51,548 bases of DNA from an uncultured Selenomonadales bacterium (GTDB taxonomy: Bacteria; Bacillota; Negativicutes; Selenomonadales; Selenomonadaceae), in the NCBI GenBank assembly GCA_946183785.1, contig CAMHCS010000019.1, forward strand, positions 1-51,548. Reading direction: 5' to 3'. Shown here in pieces: positions 7,223 through 12,691 of this stretch. Below the pieces are notes generated by a model. The model made no database searches. It was not told the origin of the DNA and worked only from the letters and a program-made list of their open reading frames with translations. Position 1 is the stretch's first letter. Every line of letters starts with the position of its first letter. Position numbers and translations under genes: made by a program.

Positions 7223-7231
7223 GCTATCACC

Positions 7232-7396
7232 TCATATCCTGATCAGTACGCTGTATGTCGCGTACATGACGCCGACGCCCACGAGCACCGTCGCCGCCCC
7301 CGCGGCCAGAAGGAGCGTCGCCAGCCACAGCGCCTTTCGGACCGTGAAGACCACGAGCTCCATATCCTCACGGTCGACAATGCCCTTGTGCGTCAT
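7232..7396 (-). CDS. 54-aa membrane protein
   Basis: A 54-aa protein with a charged N-terminus (MTHKGIVDREDMEL) and a long hydrophobic helix rich in Ala, Leu and Val at residues 22-48. The ATG overlaps the stop of the 58-aa gene upstream (ATGA at 7393-7396). Third member of the micropeptide cluster. Confidence 0.55.
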   Translation of the reverse strand: MTHKGIVDREDMELVVFTVRKALWLATLLLAAGAATVLVGVGVMYATYSVLIRI

Positions 7397-7569
7397 GCTT
7401 TCACCTCTCTCAGATATTTTTCCATGGCCTGCCGGAGCGCTATCTCGTCTACCGGTCGATTTCGAACCCGGAGCCGCCCCAGCGCGTCCGCCACTTCGGA
7501 AATATAATCATCGTTGTCCTCGTGCACCCGGAGCACCCGCTCCAAGAGCTCCATCGTCGCGTTCGTCAT
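7393..7569 (-). CDS. small helical prophage protein
   Basis: A 58-aa charged helical protein starting MTNATMELLERVLRVHED, preceded by an AAGGGG site. I chose the internal Met at 7569; the longer frame to 7722 is a shadow of the zinc-ribbon gene in another frame. No family recognised. Confidence 0.55.
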   Translation of the reverse strand: MTNATMELLERVLRVHEDNDDYISEVADALGRLRVRNRPVDEIALRQAMEKYLREVKA

Positions 7570-7715
7570 GTCGTCGCCCCTTTCTTTCGCCATGCATTTT
7601 TCTGGATCGTCTTCTGCTTGGCGCGCCCGATCCGGCTCCGGCACTCTGGGCAGAACCGGCTCGTCTCCCGCTCCGCCGGAGTCCACATCGCGCTGCACTG
7701 CGCGCACTGTCTCAC
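7566..7715 (-). CDS. small zinc-ribbon prophage protein (paralogue)
   Basis: A 49-aa protein from a GTG at 7715, with GGAGG 9 nt upstream. It has CAQC and CPEC pairs and a core CPECRSRIGRAKQKTIQK nearly identical to that of the 55-aa protein at 1333-1500, so the prophage encodes two diverged copies. Probably a nucleic-acid-binding zinc ribbon. It overlaps both neighbours by 4 nt. Confidence 0.65.
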   Translation of the reverse strand: MRQCAQCSAMWTPAERETSRFCPECRSRIGRAKQKTIQKNAWRKKGATT

Positions 7716-7864
7716 GGGGCATCGCCTCCTTCTTCCCGCTTATGCTGTTCTTCTCGGAGCATCCCCGCGGCGATGATCTTCGCGATGTTCCCCAGCGCCT
7801 CGTCCAACGTGATCGTGTTCTCAGCGATCTCGATCTTGAGCTCGCGCTTCGTCTTGGTCCGCAT
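7712..7864 (-). CDS. small charged prophage protein
   Basis: A 50-aa helical protein starting MRTKTKRELKIEIAENT, with a strong AAGGAGG site 9 nt upstream of the ATG at 7864. Its stop overlaps the GTG of the zinc-ribbon gene (GTGA). Function unknown. Confidence 0.6.
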   Translation of the reverse strand: MRTKTKRELKIEIAENTITLDEALGNIAKIIAAGMLREEQHKREEGGDAP

Positions 7865-7881
7865 TTTTTTAGACCTCCTTT

Positions 7882-8088
7882 TCAGCAGCCGATATGATTC
7901 ACGATGTCCCTGATCATTGCCGTGCCGGAATCCATTGCGACATTGATTCTCCGGAATCCGCCGCTTGCGAATGTGGCCGTGACGATTTCTGCTTCCGCGT
8001 CATATTCCAAATCCACAAGGTCGCTGGCGGAGTAGGTTGCTTGCAGGGTAGCTAAAAGCAACCTACAGATTTCTCGCTTGTCCTCCAT
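7882..8088 (-). CDS. small prophage protein, KTSC-like beta fold possible
   Basis: A 68-aa protein with an N-terminal helix (EDKREICRLLLATLQ) and a beta-hairpin-like segment (EIVTATFASGGFRRINV). Function unknown; the strand pattern is like small single-domain phage proteins that recognise DNA or protein. Preceded by a GGGTTAAGAAATGG leader with a weak ribosome site. Confidence 0.5.
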   Translation of the reverse strand: MEDKREICRLLLATLQATYSASDLVDLEYDAEAEIVTATFASGGFRRINVAMDSGTAMIRDIVNHIGC

Positions 8089-8091
8089 TTC

Positions 8092-8304
8092 TTAACCCTC
8101 CCCCGATACTTCCTTCAAACCCTTGCGAGCAGCGAAGGCGTCCAGATCGGCCTGCGCTTCGGCTTCGCTTTTCCTCCATTGAAATTCCTTTCCTCTGCAT
8201 CCGTGCCATCCGAGTGATTCCTTTTTTCGGTAAAGTGCTTTGTAACTCTGGCCGTAATTGCGGACTTTATACTGCCAGCCCCGCTCGTCTTCGTACACCG
8301 TCAT
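8092..8304 (-). CDS. AP2-like / Arm-type DNA-binding small protein
   Basis: A 70-aa protein starting MTVYEDERGWQYKVRNYGQ. The pattern (aromatic strands, KALYRKKESLGWHG, then RKSEAEAQADLDAFAARKG) resembles the three-strand plus helix N-terminal arm domains of phage integrases and AP2-like modules, where an E-A-x-x-x-L helix follows the sheet. This suggests DNA binding, but it is only a pattern match. Start at 8304 has a GAGGG site; the longer frame to 8532 is a shadow. Confidence 0.5.
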   Translation of the reverse strand: MTVYEDERGWQYKVRNYGQSYKALYRKKESLGWHGCRGKEFQWRKSEAEAQADLDAFAARKGLKEVSGEG

Positions 8305-8322
8305 TTCATCAGCCCTCTTTTC

Positions 8323-8346
8323 TGTCTCCGTCCGCCGTGGTACAAT
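8323..8346 (+). promoter_or_regulatory. orphan copy of the repeated phage promoter
   Basis: TGTCTCCG(T/A)CCGCCGTGGTACAAT occurs here and at 8584-8607 with one difference. It ends in an extended -10 (TGGTACAAT). Unlike the copies at 8584 and 9299, no ribosome site or ORF follows, so it may be a remnant whose gene was lost, or a binding site. Confidence 0.5.
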
Positions 8347-8380
8347 TAACCCCCGAGTCGTATACCATTGCCGTTTCGCG

Positions 8381-8566
8381 TTAAGTTCCTCGCTTGCAGC
8401 TTGCCTCCAGCGCCTCGATCCGCCGCCTGCTTCCCATGACCTCGTTCCGGACGTCGTCCAGCCGATCCCGCAGGCGCCAGTACCGGTCAGTGAGCCGATA
8501 TAGGACGAGAAGCAGAACGACAGACACCACAAAAGCCGCAGTGGCGAAGGCCATTTCAGCCGTCAT
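8381..8566 (-). CDS. small membrane protein with coiled coil
   Basis: A 61-aa protein with one N-terminal transmembrane helix (residues 5-23, rich in Val and Leu) and a charged helix (DRLDDVRNEVMGSRRRIEALE) likely to form a coiled coil. The ATG at 8566 follows AAGGAGG. Possibly a spanin- or regulator-like phage membrane protein; unassigned. Confidence 0.55.
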   Translation of the reverse strand: MTAEMAFATAAFVVSVVLLLVLYRLTDRYWRLRDRLDDVRNEVMGSRRRIEALEASCKRGT

Positions 8567-8583
8567 GCCTTTTCCTCCTTCTT

Positions 8584-8607
8584 TGTCTCCGACCGCCGTG
8601 GTACAAT
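8584..8607 (+). promoter_or_regulatory. extended -10 promoter of the 70-aa rightward gene
   Basis: Copy of the repeated element ending in TGGTACAAT (8599-8607). It lies 24 bp before an ATG with AAAGGAGGTG, so it probably drives the gene at 8631-8843 against the surrounding leftward operon. No -35 box is needed with a TGn extension. Confidence 0.6.
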
Positions 8608-8630
8608 GTCGGCGAAAGGAGGTGTTAAAT

Positions 8631-8843
8631 ATGTCGAAAGCTATTGTTTACCTTAAAGGTGGGCACCCGCCTATCGTGGTCGAATCGTACAGCATTACCC
8701 ACGTCTTGACAGGGGAAGGGAAAATACTGAAGCCGGAAGCACCGTTCTTGCCTATTGATGCCAAGTGCGCTTATACGCTCACCGGCAACGGCCAAACGCT
8801 TTGCTTTGCCGGAAGCGAAGTGCAAGCCATCCTTATTGAATAG
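8631..8843 (+). CDS. counter-strand small beta protein, family member 1
   Basis: A 70-aa rightward protein starting MSKAIVYLKGGHPPIVVES. It is beta-rich and resembles the 75-aa protein at 9341-9568 in length and strand pattern: a hydrophobic first strand ending in G, an 'I..V..GEG..ILK'-like middle, a 'Y.LTGNGQ..CF.G' hairpin and a hydrophobic C-terminal strand. Both have the same extended -10 element and an AAAGGAGGTG site. It stands alone against the leftward operon, like a phage moron gene. Function unknown. Confidence 0.65.
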   Translation: MSKAIVYLKGGHPPIVVESYSITHVLTGEGKILKPEAPFLPIDAKCAYTLTGNGQTLCFAGSEVQAILIE

Positions 8844-8877
8844 TAAACTTTCGACATGCCCGCGATAATAGTTGCCG

Positions 8878-9051
8878 CTATTCCTCGCGGGCCTTTTCTT
8901 CCCAACGCACGACGGAGAATGCTTTCAATTCTCCCTCAGCTCTCTGCAACGCACATTGCGCTATTTCATAATTAACGCCGTCCAGCGCGGCGATGATTCG
9001 TTTTTTTGCTTCTTCGACTACTTCTGGATCCGGCTTGATCGGCCACTCCAT
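8878..9051 (-). CDS. small prophage protein
   Basis: A 57-aa helical protein starting MEWPIKPDPEVVEEAKK, with GAAAGGAGG upstream of the ATG at 9051. Helical, acidic and Ala-rich; no known family. The sequence upstream (to 9102) resembles that before 10263, including a GTTGATTTT motif, which hints at a duplicated regulatory segment. Confidence 0.55.
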   Translation of the reverse strand: MEWPIKPDPEVVEEAKKRIIAALDGVNYEIAQCALQRAEGELKAFSVVRWEEKAREE

Positions 9052-9117
9052 GTCCTCGCCTCCTTTCGATGGTCTGTTTGTTGATTTTTGATCTGGCGTC
9101 ATACGTTCGCCGCCTCA

Positions 9118-9273
9118 TTACGCAGTCAGATATGTAATCTCGCTGTATGCTGCCAGCCTAGCTTTCGCCGCTTGATAAATCTTTTTATAGTTATCTCCTG
9201 CCGCGATGCCGTCCATAATTACCCTTCGGATAATGCGCTCCATTTCTGCGGCGCGAGACAACGTCAGCTTCAC
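9118..9273 (-). CDS. small prophage protein
   Basis: A 51-aa basic helical protein. The GTG at 9273 follows GGAGGG at 8 nt; the longer frame to 9480 overlaps the rightward gene and is probably a shadow. Begins (fM)KLTLSRAAEMERIIRR. No family recognised. Confidence 0.5.
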   Translation of the reverse strand: MKLTLSRAAEMERIIRRVIMDGIAAGDNYKKIYQAAKARLAAYSEITYLTA

Positions 9274-9298
9274 GCTTCGCGCCCTCCTCTCCTCTTGT

Positions 9299-9317
9299 TC
9301 CTCCGCCGTGGTATAAT
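9299..9317 (+). promoter_or_regulatory. extended -10 promoter of the 75-aa rightward gene
   Basis: TCCTCCGCCGTGGTATAAT, with a consensus -10 and TGG extension. It lies 23 bp before the ATG of the 9341-9568 gene. The best match to consensus among the four copies in this prophage. Confidence 0.65.
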
Positions 9318-9340
9318 CACCTCGAAAGGAGGTGACACCT

Positions 9341-9568
9341 ATGAACATTGAATTCTTTATCAGTGGTCTCAGTGACTCGTTTTCCCTCACCAACGTCACG
9401 GAAATTCGTGATTGCGCTGAAGGCCGAGAGCCTGTTATTCTCCGCGGCCCGGAAATGAGGAAACTTACCATCCATCCCAATCATTCCTACACCATAACCT
9501 CAGACGGAACGGTCTATGTATTCTCCGGAGCATTTTTGCAGCTCGTCGAATTTCCCCTAAGAGATTGA
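9341..9568 (+). CDS. counter-strand small beta protein, family member 2
   Basis: A 75-aa rightward protein starting MNIEFFISGLSDSFSL, with GAAAGGAGGTG before the ATG. Strand pattern and spacing match the 70-aa protein at 8631-8843, including Y(T)IT..GTVYVFSGAFLQ against Y.LTGNGQTLCFAGSEVQ. Its 3' end overlaps the opposing 9514-9711 gene by about 55 nt, so the two transcripts would be complementary there. Function unknown. Confidence 0.65.
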   Translation: MNIEFFISGLSDSFSLTNVTEIRDCAEGREPVILRGPEMRKLTIHPNHSYTITSDGTVYVFSGAFLQLVEFPLRD

Positions 9569-9711
9569 AGAATCTTTTGTGTCAACGTGAGCTTCAGTTC
9601 TATCCGCAATTTGCAGTTGCCGCTGTAGATTGCGGATATTCTTTCTATTGCCTCTTGCGTCATCGGCCAGTTGTCATGTACGCAATTTACTCTCACGACA
9701 AGCTCTTCCAC
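9514..9711 (-). CDS. small prophage protein
   Basis: A 65-aa protein beginning with GTG at 9711 (MEELVVRVNCVHDNWPMTQ), with AAGGAGG 9 nt upstream. It may be a regulatory protein, but no domain is recognised. It converges on, and overlaps, the rightward 75-aa gene. Confidence 0.5.
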   Translation of the reverse strand: MEELVVRVNCVHDNWPMTQEAIERISAIYSGNCKLRIELKLTLTQKILQSLRGNSTSCKNAPENT

Positions 9712-9738
9712 GTTCTCGCCTCCTTCCTTATGTGCTGC

Positions 9739-10263
9739 TTATTGTGCTTGACGTCTTGCGGCTTCAATCTTTTCGCCTTCCGAAACGATTATTCCGTACA
9801 GGGCAACCGTAAAACACGCATCATCAAATGAAATTGCAAAGTATTCTCCGCGTGTTCTGTACGGCTTAAGTTCATCATGGGAAAGGCTTTCGATTTTATA
9901 GGCGATTTTGTGTTCCAGTAATCCGGTATTCCATTCCCGTTTTATCTCCAACCCACTCGCTCCGCATAAAGTCTTTTTTCTGCGTTCAATGTCTTGCGTC
10001 ACGCCAATCTTGACCGTATTGTTGCTGAATTCCAATACATATACGACACGCTTTGGCGCTTCGTCGTCTTGATGTTCTTTCACATATTCAAGAAATGGCT
10101 CGTGGCAATAAGGGAACAATCGCTTATACATCTCCTCCGCCGTTTCATGTTCCATCATCCTTCTCGCCTCCTCCCTTGGTAGGATTTTTCGCTCGACGTT
10201 TTGCCCATTTGGCTTACTCCGCCGAATGACGTCAAGGATTTTCTTTTCTCCCTCTGGCGTCAT
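9739..10263 (-). CDS. T5orf172-like (GIY-YIG superfamily) phage protein
   Basis: A 174-aa protein. Residues 75-165 match the T5orf172 pattern: VVYVLEFSNNTVKIGVT, then IERRKKTL, a central 'LEHKIAYKI' helix and YRTRGEYFAISFDDA. This domain belongs to the GIY-YIG nuclease superfamily and is often attached to phage antirepressor-like or regulatory proteins. The N-terminal 70 residues are charged and helical. Start 10263 follows GAGGAGG; the longer frame from 10308 lacks a site. Whether it is a nuclease or a regulator is not clear. Confidence 0.6.
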   Translation of the reverse strand: MTPEGEKKILDVIRRSKPNGQNVERKILPREEARRMMEHETAEEMYKRLFPYCHEPFLEYVKEHQDDEAPKRVVYVLEFSNNTVKIGVTQDIERRKKTLCGASGLEIKREWNTGLLEHKIAYKIESLSHDELKPYRTRGEYFAISFDDACFTVALYGIIVSEGEKIEAARRQAQ

Positions 10264-10304
10264 CCATCGCCTCCTCTGTCTTTCGTCCGTCTGTTCGTTG
10301 ATTT

Positions 10305-10523
10305 TCAATCTACGTTGGACGAAAAAAAAATACGCTTCTGCTCGTCGTAGGTTTCCAATTTAAGCATTTGGTATAGCTTCGCGAGCTCACTTGCTTTGAA
10401 TTCGTTGAGATTATTCGCCTTTCGTGTCAGGCTTTCCACGGAAATGCCTAACGCCTTGGCGGTTTCCGTTTTCGTCAGTCCCGCACGTTTCAGCGCTACT
10501 TCGAATTCAATCGTATTCGTCAT
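10305..10523 (-). CDS. Cro-like helix-turn-helix regulator
   Basis: A 72-aa protein whose middle (GLTKTETAKALGISVESLTRK, residues 15-35) is a clear helix-turn-helix. As the first gene of the leftward operon, opposite the CI-type repressor, it fits a Cro role: repressing the repressor gene and committing the phage to lytic growth. Preceded by a strong GGGAGGGGG site and its own -10/-35 pair (10569-10597). Confidence 0.8.
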   Translation of the reverse strand: MTNTIEFEVALKRAGLTKTETAKALGISVESLTRKANNLNEFKASELAKLYQMLKLETYDEQKRIFFSSNVD

Positions 10524-10568
10524 AAATCCCCCTCCCTCTTTGTTGATGTTGATTTTGAATCCACAAGC

Positions 10569-10597
10569 ATATTACCACAATGTTTCGTTATCGTCAA
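10569..10597 (-). promoter_or_regulatory. leftward early promoter (PR-like)
   Basis: On the minus strand: TTGACG (10592-10597), a 17-bp spacer and TAATAT (10569-10574) with a TGG extension. It drives the cro-like gene and the early operon. GTTGATTTT motifs lie on both sides (10548 and 10625) and are candidate CI/Cro operators. Confidence 0.7.
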
Positions 10598-10625
10598 CAT
10601 TTTTTTCGTATGCGTCGAAAATTTG

Positions 10626-10654
10626 TTGATTTTTAAGACACGAAAATGTATTAT
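10626..10654 (+). promoter_or_regulatory. repressor promoter (PRM-like)
   Basis: TTGATT (10626-10631), a 17-bp spacer and TATTAT (10649-10654), rightward, 22 bp before the GTG of the repressor. The -35 box is part of a GTTGATTTT motif, so repressor binding there would control its own gene. Confidence 0.6.
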
Positions 10655-10675
10655 ATAGCCGAGGGGGTGCCCACT

Positions 10676-11314
10676 GTGTTGGTACTATATGAGAACATTC
10701 GGAGACGACGCGAGGAATTGGGGATATCTCAGGAAGAGCTCGCAAATATGCTGGGATATAAATCGCGCTCGTCAATAAACAAAATCGAAAAAGGGATAAA
10801 TGATATCCCACAATCGAAAATCGTGGAATTTGCCAGAGCCTTGAGAATCACACCGGAGGAGCTGATGGGCTGGAATCTTCCAAACGATAAAGAGCAGCAT
10901 CTCACCGCCATGGACGTCATCAAAATCCCGCTGCTCGGTCGTGTCGTCGCCGGTAATCCGCGCGAGGCGATCCAGGAGGCCGACGAGTTTCTGTATATCC
11001 CAGCCATGAATCACCGCCGGAGTGAGGATTTCTTCGCGCTGCGCGTCTGCGGCGAATCCATGGAGCCGAACCTGATGGACGGGGATATAGCCATTGTGCA
11101 CATCCAGCCCGACGTTGAGTCCGGCCAGATCGCCGTCATCCTGATCGACAATCAGGACTCCACCGTGAAACGCGTCTTCATTTCACAGGACGGCATCACG
11201 CTGGTCGCAGACAATCCGGCAGTATTCCAGCCGCGCTTCTTCTCAAATGAAGATTGCGCTGCGCTGCCTATCCGGATCCTCGGCCGAGTGATCTCGATCC
11301 AGAGGGAAATGTAA
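10676..11314 (+). CDS. CI-type phage repressor, LexA-like self-cleaving
   Basis: A 212-aa repressor. Residues 8-65 form a Cro/CI helix-turn-helix (LGISQEELANMLGYKSRSS). The C-terminal S24 peptidase domain shows the catalytic Ser in CGESMEPNLMDGD and the catalytic Lys in STVKRVF. It maintains lysogeny and would self-cleave on RecA activation after DNA damage. I prefer the GTG at 10676 (GAGGGGG site 8 nt upstream) over the ATG at 10646, which falls in the promoter. Confidence 0.9.
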   Translation: MLVLYENIRRRREELGISQEELANMLGYKSRSSINKIEKGINDIPQSKIVEFARALRITPEELMGWNLPNDKEQHLTAMDVIKIPLLGRVVAGNPREAIQEADEFLYIPAMNHRRSEDFFALRVCGESMEPNLMDGDIAIVHIQPDVESGQIAVILIDNQDSTVKRVFISQDGITLVADNPAVFQPRFFSNEDCAALPIRILGRVISIQREM

Positions 11315-11340
11315 AAAAGCCGCCCCGAAGGGCGGAGAGG
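11315..11340 (+). repeat. GC-rich hairpin, left of the Fic gene
   Basis: AAAAGCCGCCCCGAAGGGCGGAGAG just after the repressor stop forms a CCGCCC/GGGCGG hairpin. A near copy lies at 12646-12674, right of the Fic gene. The hairpin could act as a terminator but lacks a U run; the pairing may mark the boundaries of an inserted module. Confidence 0.5.
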
Positions 11341-11367
11341 AAATAGAAAACGAGAGGAGACTGAACC

Positions 11368-12516
11368 ATGTCAGATGAACGTGAACGTTTGTTAAAATCT
11401 GCACCTCCACCACATATTCCTACAAAGTTGCCATTGGATACATTTTCATTTATTACCAAGGAAGTCTTTACGCTTGCCGCAGAAGCGTCTAATGCTATCG
11501 GGCAATATACGGGCTTCTTAAGCAATGTCCCAAATCCATCCCTACTATTGTCCCCAATAACAACGCAAGAAGCGGTTCTGTCTTCAAAATTGGAAGGAAC
11601 ACATGCCACTTTGGAGGATATTTTGAACCACGAAGCAGGGAATCAAACAACCATTAAAGACGATGAAATCAAAGAAATATTGAATTATCGCAAAGCTTTA
11701 GCTTTTGCAGTCGATCATATCAGCTTAATGTCCGACCTTGAAAAAGCGGACAGCAAAGATCCTTTGACTGTAAAGATTCTTAAGCAAATGCACTCCATTT
11801 TATTGAACAATGTCCGTGGAGCGACTAAGCATCCGGGGCAATTTAAGATGCTGCAAAATTATATTGGTGGTGCGGCGGATATTTCCTTTACTCCGTTGCC
11901 GCCAGAACTAACGGAAGAATATATGGCCAACTTGGAAAGATATATCCATTTCGATGATTTGAACTTGCTATTACAAGCCGCAATTCTCCATGCACAATTT
12001 GAAATGATTCACCCGTTTGAAGACGGCAATGGCCGCATTGGCCGTCTCCTAATTCCATTGTTCTTTTATTATCGCGGTTTGATTCCAACACCAACTTTTT
12101 ATATGAGCTCTTTCTTTGAGCGAAACAGGGATATTTATATCCAGCGCTTAGCAAATATTTCAAAGAATAATGCTTGGATCGACTGGATTCAGTACTTCTT
12201 AGAAGGTCTCATCGTACAGGCACGGCTTAATACAAAGAAAGCGGCCATGATTTTGAATCTCTATGAGCACTTCAAGTCTCAATCTGATGCCATTAAATCG
12301 TATTATTTCATTTCTCTGCTGGATTTTATCTTCCTTCATCCTATTTTTACGGTTTCTCAGATATTGGCCGATCCAAATGTTGGCGCAAGTCGGCAAACAC
12401 TCTATACATTGCTTAACAAGATGGCGGAGGCAGGTATTTTACAGGCGGGGACCAAGAAAAAGAACAATACGTTCGTATGTGAAAAACTTTTGAGTATTGT
12501 AGATATACAACAATAA
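11368..12516 (+). CDS. Fic-domain protein (AMP transferase type) with N-terminal inhibitory motif
   Basis: A 382-aa Fic protein. The active-site motif HPFEDGNGRIGR lies near residue 214 with all key residues. An inhibitory helix motif (SSKLEGT, matching S/TxxxE-G/N) lies near residue 70, as in class II Fic proteins that regulate themselves. The C-terminal 110 residues look like a winged-helix domain (ASRQTLYTLLNKMAEAGIL). Fic enzymes usually attach AMP to a target side chain. The gene is clearly more AT-rich than its neighbours and sits between repressor and recombinase, suggesting a cargo (moron) gene for host fitness or phage exclusion. Confidence 0.88.
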   Translation: MSDERERLLKSAPPPHIPTKLPLDTFSFITKEVFTLAAEASNAIGQYTGFLSNVPNPSLLLSPITTQEAVLSSKLEGTHATLEDILNHEAGNQTTIKDDEIKEILNYRKALAFAVDHISLMSDLEKADSKDPLTVKILKQMHSILLNNVRGATKHPGQFKMLQNYIGGAADISFTPLPPELTEEYMANLERYIHFDDLNLLLQAAILHAQFEMIHPFEDGNGRIGRLLIPLFFYYRGLIPTPTFYMSSFFERNRDIYIQRLANISKNNAWIDWIQYFLEGLIVQARLNTKKAAMILNLYEHFKSQSDAIKSYYFISLLDFIFLHPIFTVSQILADPNVGASRQTLYTLLNKMAEAGILQAGTKKKNNTFVCEKLLSIVDIQQ

Positions 12517-12521
12517 AGTTA

Positions 12522-12628
12522 AGTCTTCAACAAAAAATTAGACTACACAAATATCATAGTCAAGTTTTTAAGGAAAAATTAGATTATGTGGTATATATAG
12601 TCAAGTTTTTGAGAAAAAATTAGACTAA
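12522..12628. repeat. three degenerate ~40-bp AT-rich hairpin repeats
   Basis: Three units start at about 12522, 12558 and 12599, each of the form AGTCAAGTTTTT...AAAAATTAGACTA. Each can fold on itself because TAGTC pairs with GACTA and the T run with the A run. They lie directly after the Fic stop. They could be a transcription end for fic, a protein-binding array or a structured RNA. Confidence 0.5.
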
Positions 12629-12645
12629 TTATGACCTCTTCACAG

Positions 12646-12674
12646 AAAAAGCCGCCCTGGAAGGCGGCGGAGAG
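12646..12674 (+). repeat. GC-rich hairpin, right of the Fic gene
   Basis: AAAAAGCCGCCCTGGAAGGCGGCGGAGAG, a near copy of the hairpin at 11315-11340. Together they bracket the AT-rich Fic module. This copy ends just before the ribosome site of the recombinase. Confidence 0.5.
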
Positions 12675-12691
12675 CTTAGGAGGCGCCTGAT

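Noticed and set aside
12522..12628. Type III toxin-antitoxin (ToxIN-like) assignment
   Set aside because: Only three degenerate repeats, placed after rather than before the toxin-like gene, and no ToxN protein.
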